Shown: positions 47,701 through 50,148 of the stretch, piece by piece
Numbering within the stretch: position 1 is the stretch's first letter
Layout of the letters: every line of letters begins with the position of its first letter
NCBI GenBank assembly: GCA_019745325.1
Contig: JAIETK010000028.1
Coordinates: 1-50,148 of the forward strand
DNA length: 50,148 bases
Reading direction: 5' to 3'
DNA from: Nitrosomonas sp.
GTDB lineage: Bacteria; Pseudomonadota; Gammaproteobacteria; Burkholderiales; Nitrosomonadaceae
Made by a program: the position numbers and the translations under genes
Notes under the pieces: generated by a model
What the model was told of the DNA's origin: nothing
Database searches by the model: none
What the model saw: the letters and a program-made list of their open reading frames with translations, nothing else

Positions 47701-48964
47701 CAGCATTTTCGTCGTGAAAAATCGACACGAACTCACGGAAAGGTTCTAAGCGATTGGGTAAAGCTGGATTACGTTCTATCTGAGCCTCTAATTTACTAAT
47801 CTCATCCAGTATTCTTTGATCTTTCTTTGGCAATTTCTTTAGTTTGGTCAGATCATTACAAACAGGCTCATTTTTTCCTTCCAGCGGGTAAGTCGTGCAA
47901 TCAAAGCTACCATCGTCATTTGGTCCAATGATCAGTGCATTGATATCGCCATGCAGGATGCGCTTGTTCTGAACCATGTTTAACACTGGCTTTCCTGCTT
48001 TACCTTCACGGTGCCAAATTCCGTTGCTGGCGCGATCGTTCGGATAAAGCGCTTCATAATCGACTATGGGTTGTCCATTGGGCGTTTCCCCCGTTGTTGC
48101 CAAACGCATTTCTTCTTCGGTCACTTGGGCACGATAAAAACGCGCGCCTTTGGGCTGAACAGTGACAGCCCCGAATAACCCAACGCCGCTATTGCCGGCG
48201 GTGCCTTCACCACCAAACACCGCACCATCGCTACTCACCAAAAAAGCACCCTCTTCCGGAGCGTAGAAACAATAAGTTTGTGTTTCCCCTGGAGCAGCCA
48301 TGCTGTTTTTATTTTTACCAACGAAAGAGCTGTCACTATTGATACTGACAGCTAATTCCAAACCTTGCGGGTGAAACCCTGCCATGCGGCTGGCGACTTG
48401 GTCATCAATGCGATAGATTTTATTCTTATCAAGCGTTCCCAGTCTGTCCTTACGAGCATGCTCCATTGGATGATCGATATTCGGCAATGGATCCGGATAA
48501 GAATCGAACGGATTGGCTTGATTTGAAAACGGATCATCCGGTTTAGGATGAGGTCCTGGCTTTACATGTAATAAATTAGTAAAGTTTACCTTTAAGTAAT
48601 CGCCCGCTGCGACACGCAACACTAAAGGCCGTGGACGCAAATCAGGCCGCAAGGCGATATTCCTGCTTTTGTGATTCAATTTTGCTTTCTTAAAAAGCCT
48701 TTCACCCTCACGCGTATAATCAAGCGTCTTTAAGTTTTTGGGATCGGATATATCTACCAGATCATGACGTAATGCATACATCATCCAATTGACATTCTGC
48801 GCGCCGAGCCGGTTAAAAACCATGGGATGATCAATTGCTACGACATCCGCAACCAATGCGGAGGATGGACATTCCTTCCCGGGCTTGGAAATGATTTCTG
48901 CCGTTACCGCTCCAGAATTAATAAAGAATATCAAAATAATCCAAAAACCGTAACAGCCTTTCAT
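41753..48964 (-). CDS. Giant multicopper oxidase, two related halves and a helical insert
   Basis: This 2,403-residue exported protein (signal MKGCYGFWIILIFFINSGAV) is far larger than ordinary multicopper oxidases. A trinuclear-type motif HIFHLHNHQW is at residues 581-590. The type-1 copper site follows the full pattern H-C-H-x3-H-x4-M: FHCHYYPHFAQGM, with His635, Cys636, His637, His641 and Met646. A second pair of copper-like clusters is THDHLGPSTHQQ (1145-1155) and LHGHSWPRD (2285 on). The halves are related: PLVLRVAAGD at 113-122 recurs as PLVLRAAAGD at 1659-1668, and FHPQGLEL-AAPGE recurs as LHPQLVHY-AAPGE. A helical AT-rich insert of about 280 residues lies at about 1772-2050. The design recalls MnxG/MofA-type Mn(II) oxidases, but the substrate is unproven. 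It heads an operon with the beta-propeller, SCO and cytochrome genes. Confidence 0.9.
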   Translation of the reverse strand: MKGCYGFWIILIFFINSGAVTAEIISKPGKECPSSALVADVVAIDHPMVFNRLGAQNVNWMMYALRHDLVDISDPKNLKTLDYTREGERLFKKAKLNHKSRNIALRPDLRPRPLVLRVAAGDYLKVNFTNLLHVKPGPHPKPDDPFSNQANPFDSYPDPLPNIDHPMEHARKDRLGTLDKNKIYRIDDQVASRMAGFHPQGLELAVSINSDSSFVGKNKNSMAAPGETQTYCFYAPEEGAFLVSSDGAVFGGEGTAGNSGVGLFGAVTVQPKGARFYRAQVTEEEMRLATTGETPNGQPIVDYEALYPNDRASNGIWHREGKAGKPVLNMVQNKRILHGDINALIIGPNDDGSFDCTTYPLEGKNEPVCNDLTKLKKLPKKDQRILDEISKLEAQIERNPALPNRLEPFREFVSIFHDENAATQAFPYFFEHPELKHTLHGVRDSFMINYGSGGVGAEIIANRLQAGPMQDCLDCAYEEFFLSSFAVGDAAMLVDNPANLVISQCQPEFVAMIKDPADPTGKNEILDPKYKNERDKFCLIPKKDRVTATEAYYPHDPANVHHSYIGDFVKFRNLHSGKEQHIFHLHNHQWLFNPNDDNSNYIDAQGIGPGSGYTYEIAYGGSGNRNKTVGDAIFHCHYYPHFAQGMWYMWRNHDVFEAGTKLAISETETGFHRELFGLKHGKPAAQKARALPDGEIIAGTPIPAIVPLPNKGMALMPGEVIVQPRIGLDGETYGSVAKVIDRDVNPGFPFWVAGVETTIGSRPTTPPLDMSSIPGVVSGWDGGLPRHALAGFSAGGEAHSKINRFTAEKHLLKARPVYYDEAGTDLERLAMQFHAKPRPGHATHKVDMTGAVSASHFVTNGAPAIPGAPFNEPCIDDEGERLRTGGNGRFFGGTYGKNGYIDVDSKLLPDGIEFGHDNPRVYKGANLQLDVVFNKIGYHYPQQRILTLWEDVGPLLDKTHSPEPLVMRLNTFDCAMYAHTNLVPKDFYADDYQITTPTDVIGQHIHLPKWDLTSADGGANGWNYEDGTFSPGMVRERIYAINKWNQDNLAIAVPKPDGSNTPLAPLVHPYFNANEIPNHQAANCTEQWEAHVGGGEGNLHEFEVKYGMPGACDWLGARTTLQRWFSDPLVNRGGIHRGLGITFTHDHLGPSTHQQLGLYATMLTEPPGSEWRHNETGEKFYTRDDGGPTSWQAAITGKDGKCIDVDHDSGGDCTKKGDDSHREFFLQFGDFQHAYVKGAYYGVNEDGVGWPLHPAEDGKPDENSFRKAINPSVRKPANPVLPDIIAFESYCPGGGEAERLPGAVYNAISRPPRPCPEAISADDIGMMVVNYRNEPIGARVYDENLIAWDNKKGTQAEGFAGDLAFALQTRTDRAISVLNGIGGEDPSLPGSKPHYQEDVNKHRLLGDPYTPIMRAYSGDLIRVKVQGGAHEHEHNGSINALSWMQGGSGFGQAPHSGWRNSQNTGLSEQFTFTANITDYSSDTHLNDRMYTVDTSQDGMWNGVWGILRSKNVWEDDDVLVRLPSNPIPTVLAPELRPEESKVTLGTDNLCPADAKVREYHVAAVLANKVLENSLNVTIPGKLSQNAPIGSSKLDPEGGSLIYNPRATTISIEMEDERKGKRIKKVFGTGPLHDPTAIMFVRLQDLDRNNKLKDNKPVEPLVLRAAAGDCIKIVLHNHLPKGRKNMPDLDGYTSVSGIIHRGADVDGSVTTFNNNLIRPSNRIGLHPQLVHYNAQTSDGNNVGVNRVSTAAPGEQIIYQWYAGVVDTSSAQACLTDDEDVERKYNLLNRFAELSRLKEGKPTRSPVRPLTSDAFKEIVRSTLKPGYIDVGELSGDEDIRINKIVGRLKKVVSSSNLSRAFPILDEQVEIESEFDAIRTKGLGSINTETLSRLIAVLRSPENQLIEKTDQVPLRDKERYFDLFKIIQEEHSPEFIERFDPVSLIKELENGFAEVLRSESDVIKPLYRFIRKLNEEKQLTVFWKEKLGKEFFSVDTGENIGKLSDISALFLAKSLFYEVIEQDPEAFKWRTEFYKKGKFNLKLSEKNVRLVKLGEVCRHVPVEFGAINLSSPDRIKQGQKAAVGALIIEPEKSVWIENLDDQAIDRQNPGANQSNKRATRATATVFYPAGERRPPFNSNWRFFRDLVMVHQKGLNLRYADGSAVANLAAEKEEANENPQQTAPEDAHDSGHMAINYGAEPMWFRYGLPPDAQFGKEGFGGAANAWQAFSNDCCSNRTVGLAGTGGTVISADVKVGEPYVPVMTAYAGQEMRIRALMPTGVGRASTMELHGHSWPRDPYLAERVFVSSSGSFPIGSRPVDWGVPAKCIGENAMAMHLGGQESVSPMAHFDMVFPRAGGTHGVKGDYLWRDHTGFGITNGLWALIRVESLPSLIPLAPDALRANCKPG

Positions 48965-49169
48965 ATCCCTTCCCCTTGATGATGAAATACCTTTTTTATG
49001 AGTTTTTTGCCGGGTTATTTTTGTTTTTAAATGAAAAACCCGTCCATGTTCATTCTAAATGACTTCTAATCCTGCAGCCTCGAGAAAGCTTATGATCGTG
49101 TGCGAAAAGTCACACTGGCATGCATAAATTTCATGGTAATGGAAACTTCGAAACAAAATTTGATCTCCG
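48965..49169. other. Promoter-side intergenic region of the multicopper oxidase operon
   Basis: These 205 AT-rich bases lie upstream of the oxidase start, which has a good ribosome site (AAGGGAT). I see no clear -35/-10 pair. CGGGTT and AACCCG at about 49011-49042 form a weak 6-bp dyad with a long loop. Confidence 0.4.
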
Positions 49170-49679
49170 TCAATCTAAACCGGGGATCTCAAACTCGGTG
49201 TGATCAATTGACAAACCGGCGCGGATAATGAACGCTTCACCGATTTCTGAAACCGGAATATCCCGGCATTCGTGATAAGCCATCAATCGGCCGTTTTTTT
49301 CCACCGCCACCCCGTCTTTCGGCCCCCAGCCCTTGCCAATCGCGGAGTAGACAATGTAGTGATATGGTTCGCTGATAAATCTCAGATAACCGCCACCGCC
49401 GCCGGAAAACATCAATGACCGGGCTTGCACGAATTGGTTTACTGGTGCCGATTGCGGCAATGCCGGCAGGTTTAACTCAATTCTGCCTGATTGTCCGAAT
49501 CGATATTGCAAATAGCCATTATCCGCAGAAAGATCTTTCGACGCGCAGACCGAAACCGTTTTCTTACCCAGTGAGCACGAAAAAATGATTTGCTCGTGCG
49601 GCTGGCAATGCGACCCCGCCGCCCATCCGTGAATGGGGATCAAACCCAGCAACCCGGCGGCATACGCGAACGCTTTCAA
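49170..49679 (-). CDS. Secreted Cys-containing hypothetical protein coupled to GH19 gene
   Basis: I do not recognise a named family. The 169 residues have a signal peptide (KAFAYAAGLLGLIPIHGWAA). The mature part has cysteines at SHCQ, IFSCSL and VSVCASKDL and later YHECRDIP, a GGGGGYLRFISEPYHYIVY segment and the closing DHTEFEIPGLD. The start is a TTG whose bases overlap the stop of the GH19 gene (TTGA), indicating coupled translation. That coupling and the secretion signal would fit a partner, inhibitor or immunity-type role for the wall-cutting enzyme, but this is inference. A broken copy lies at 36916-37115. Confidence 0.75.
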   Translation of the reverse strand: MKAFAYAAGLLGLIPIHGWAAGSHCQPHEQIIFSCSLGKKTVSVCASKDLSADNGYLQYRFGQSGRIELNLPALPQSAPVNQFVQARSLMFSGGGGGYLRFISEPYHYIVYSAIGKGWGPKDGVAVEKNGRLMAYHECRDIPVSEIGEAFIIRAGLSIDHTEFEIPGLD

Positions 49680-50148
49680 GCCAATAACGCGTAATACTTT
49701 TTGAAATGGCTGATCCGGTCATCCAACCCCAGCGTGCCGCCATTCACTTTCTTGGTGATTTTTGTCACGACATCATCGCTCGCGCCTTGATCGGCCAATT
49801 CATTGAGCGCGCGAGTGTTCCAAAACCATGCGGCGGACAACAATGGATATTTGGTTTTGACCCAATCCGGGTTAGTCACCACATCATCGCCGATCGCTTT
49901 GGCAAACGCACCGTAGTTATCTTTTCCGGTCAATTGGATATAACCCCGGCCACGGTATTTATAGCCTTCTTTGCTGGCTTCGTCGCCGTTACCCATCCGA
50001 CCGGCGTATACCCGCGAAGCGATCTTTTCCGGTTGACGGGCATAACCATTCGCCAGGTCATCGGGAAAATATTTGGAAAATACCTTCTTCAATCCATCAA
50101 CGGAGTAATTCAGATTTTCTTCCAAGGCTTTGAATTCCGCGCTTTCAT
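49676..50148 (-). CDS. GH19 chitinase/endolysin-like protein (5' end outside window)
   Basis: This is the C-terminal 156 codons of a glycoside hydrolase family 19 protein; the start is beyond the right edge. The visible part opens in the active-site region as ESAEFKALEENLNYS, where family members read HES-x-x-F-x-x-x-EENLNYS; the first Glu would be the catalytic acid. Later motifs are RVYAGRMGNGDEAS, YRGRGYIQLTGKDNYG and YPLLSAAWFWNTRALNELAD. Such domains cut chitin or peptidoglycan and are common in phage endolysins. The gene is coupled to 49170-49679 by a TTGA overlap. Confidence 0.88.
   Translation of the reverse strand, partial: ESAEFKALEENLNYSVDGLKKVFSKYFPDDLANGYARQPEKIASRVYAGRMGNGDEASKEGYKYRGRGYIQLTGKDNYGAFAKAIGDDVVTNPDWVKTKYPLLSAAWFWNTRALNELADQGASDDVVTKITKKVNGGTLGLDDRISHFKKYYALLA

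Noticed and set aside
41753..48964. Calling the oxidase a proven Mn(II) oxidase (mofA or mnxG)
   Set aside because: The type-1 motif, size class and operon logic fit, but substrate specificity cannot be read from sequence and no Mn-oxidation assay exists here.
49011..49042. CGGGTT/AACCCG dyad as a terminator upstream of the oxidase
   Set aside because: The stem is only 6 bp with a loop of about 20 bases, and it lies upstream rather than downstream of the gene on that strand.

Overview
The window reads as chromosomal DNA of a betaproteobacterium, most likely an ammonia oxidiser of the Nitrosomonadaceae. The reasons are the tRNA-Tyr/Gly/Thr-tuf cluster, the hupB-tRNA-ppiD block, the rhodanese-grxC-secB-gpsA order, the ribF-ileS-lspA run, moderate to low GC, and several copper and haem oxidoreductases. 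No amo, hao or rRNA gene is present, so the genus is inferred.

Positions 1-24,900 are mainly housekeeping. From the left they hold the 5' end of tuf with three tRNA genes and a strong sigma70-type promoter; a peptide-type ABC binding protein with one permease; fabI; ppiD; two tRNAs; hupB; gpsA with an SH3 protein, secB, grxC and a rhodanese-like protein; gpmA-envC-ctpA-moeB; slmA; ribF-ileS-lspA; a small accessory patch (two paralogous mini-lipoproteins flanking an orphan gene, and a Gly/Asp/His-rich secreted protein); and glmS.

Positions 24,900-36,900 hold an UshA-like 5'-nucleotidase; a dihaem cytochrome c of the RoxA/MauG type paired with a cytochrome P450; a Mut7-C RNase-like protein; an ExbB-ExbD-TonB-like energy-transducing operon; and two c-di-GMP proteins (HD-GYP with an altered HD motif, and a degenerate GGDEF followed by an intact EAL domain).

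Positions 36,900-50,148 are the most unusual part. A minus-strand operon encodes a giant 2,403-residue multicopper oxidase, a beta-propeller protein, two SCO-type copper chaperones and a cytochrome c fused to a binding-protein-like domain. The oxidase carries a complete type-1 copper motif, two related halves and a roughly 280-residue helical AT-rich insert. The design resembles the large bacterial Mn(II)-oxidase-type multicopper oxidases with copper-delivery and electron-transfer partners, but the substrate cannot be read from sequence. The operon is bracketed by same-orientation copies of one gene. The right copy (49170-49679) is intact and coupled to a GH19 chitinase/endolysin gene. The left copy (about 36916-37115) is a stop-containing remnant fused to a decayed 3' fragment of a TonB-like gene. 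This suggests the operon arrived, or was rearranged, by a duplication or insertion that left a scar.
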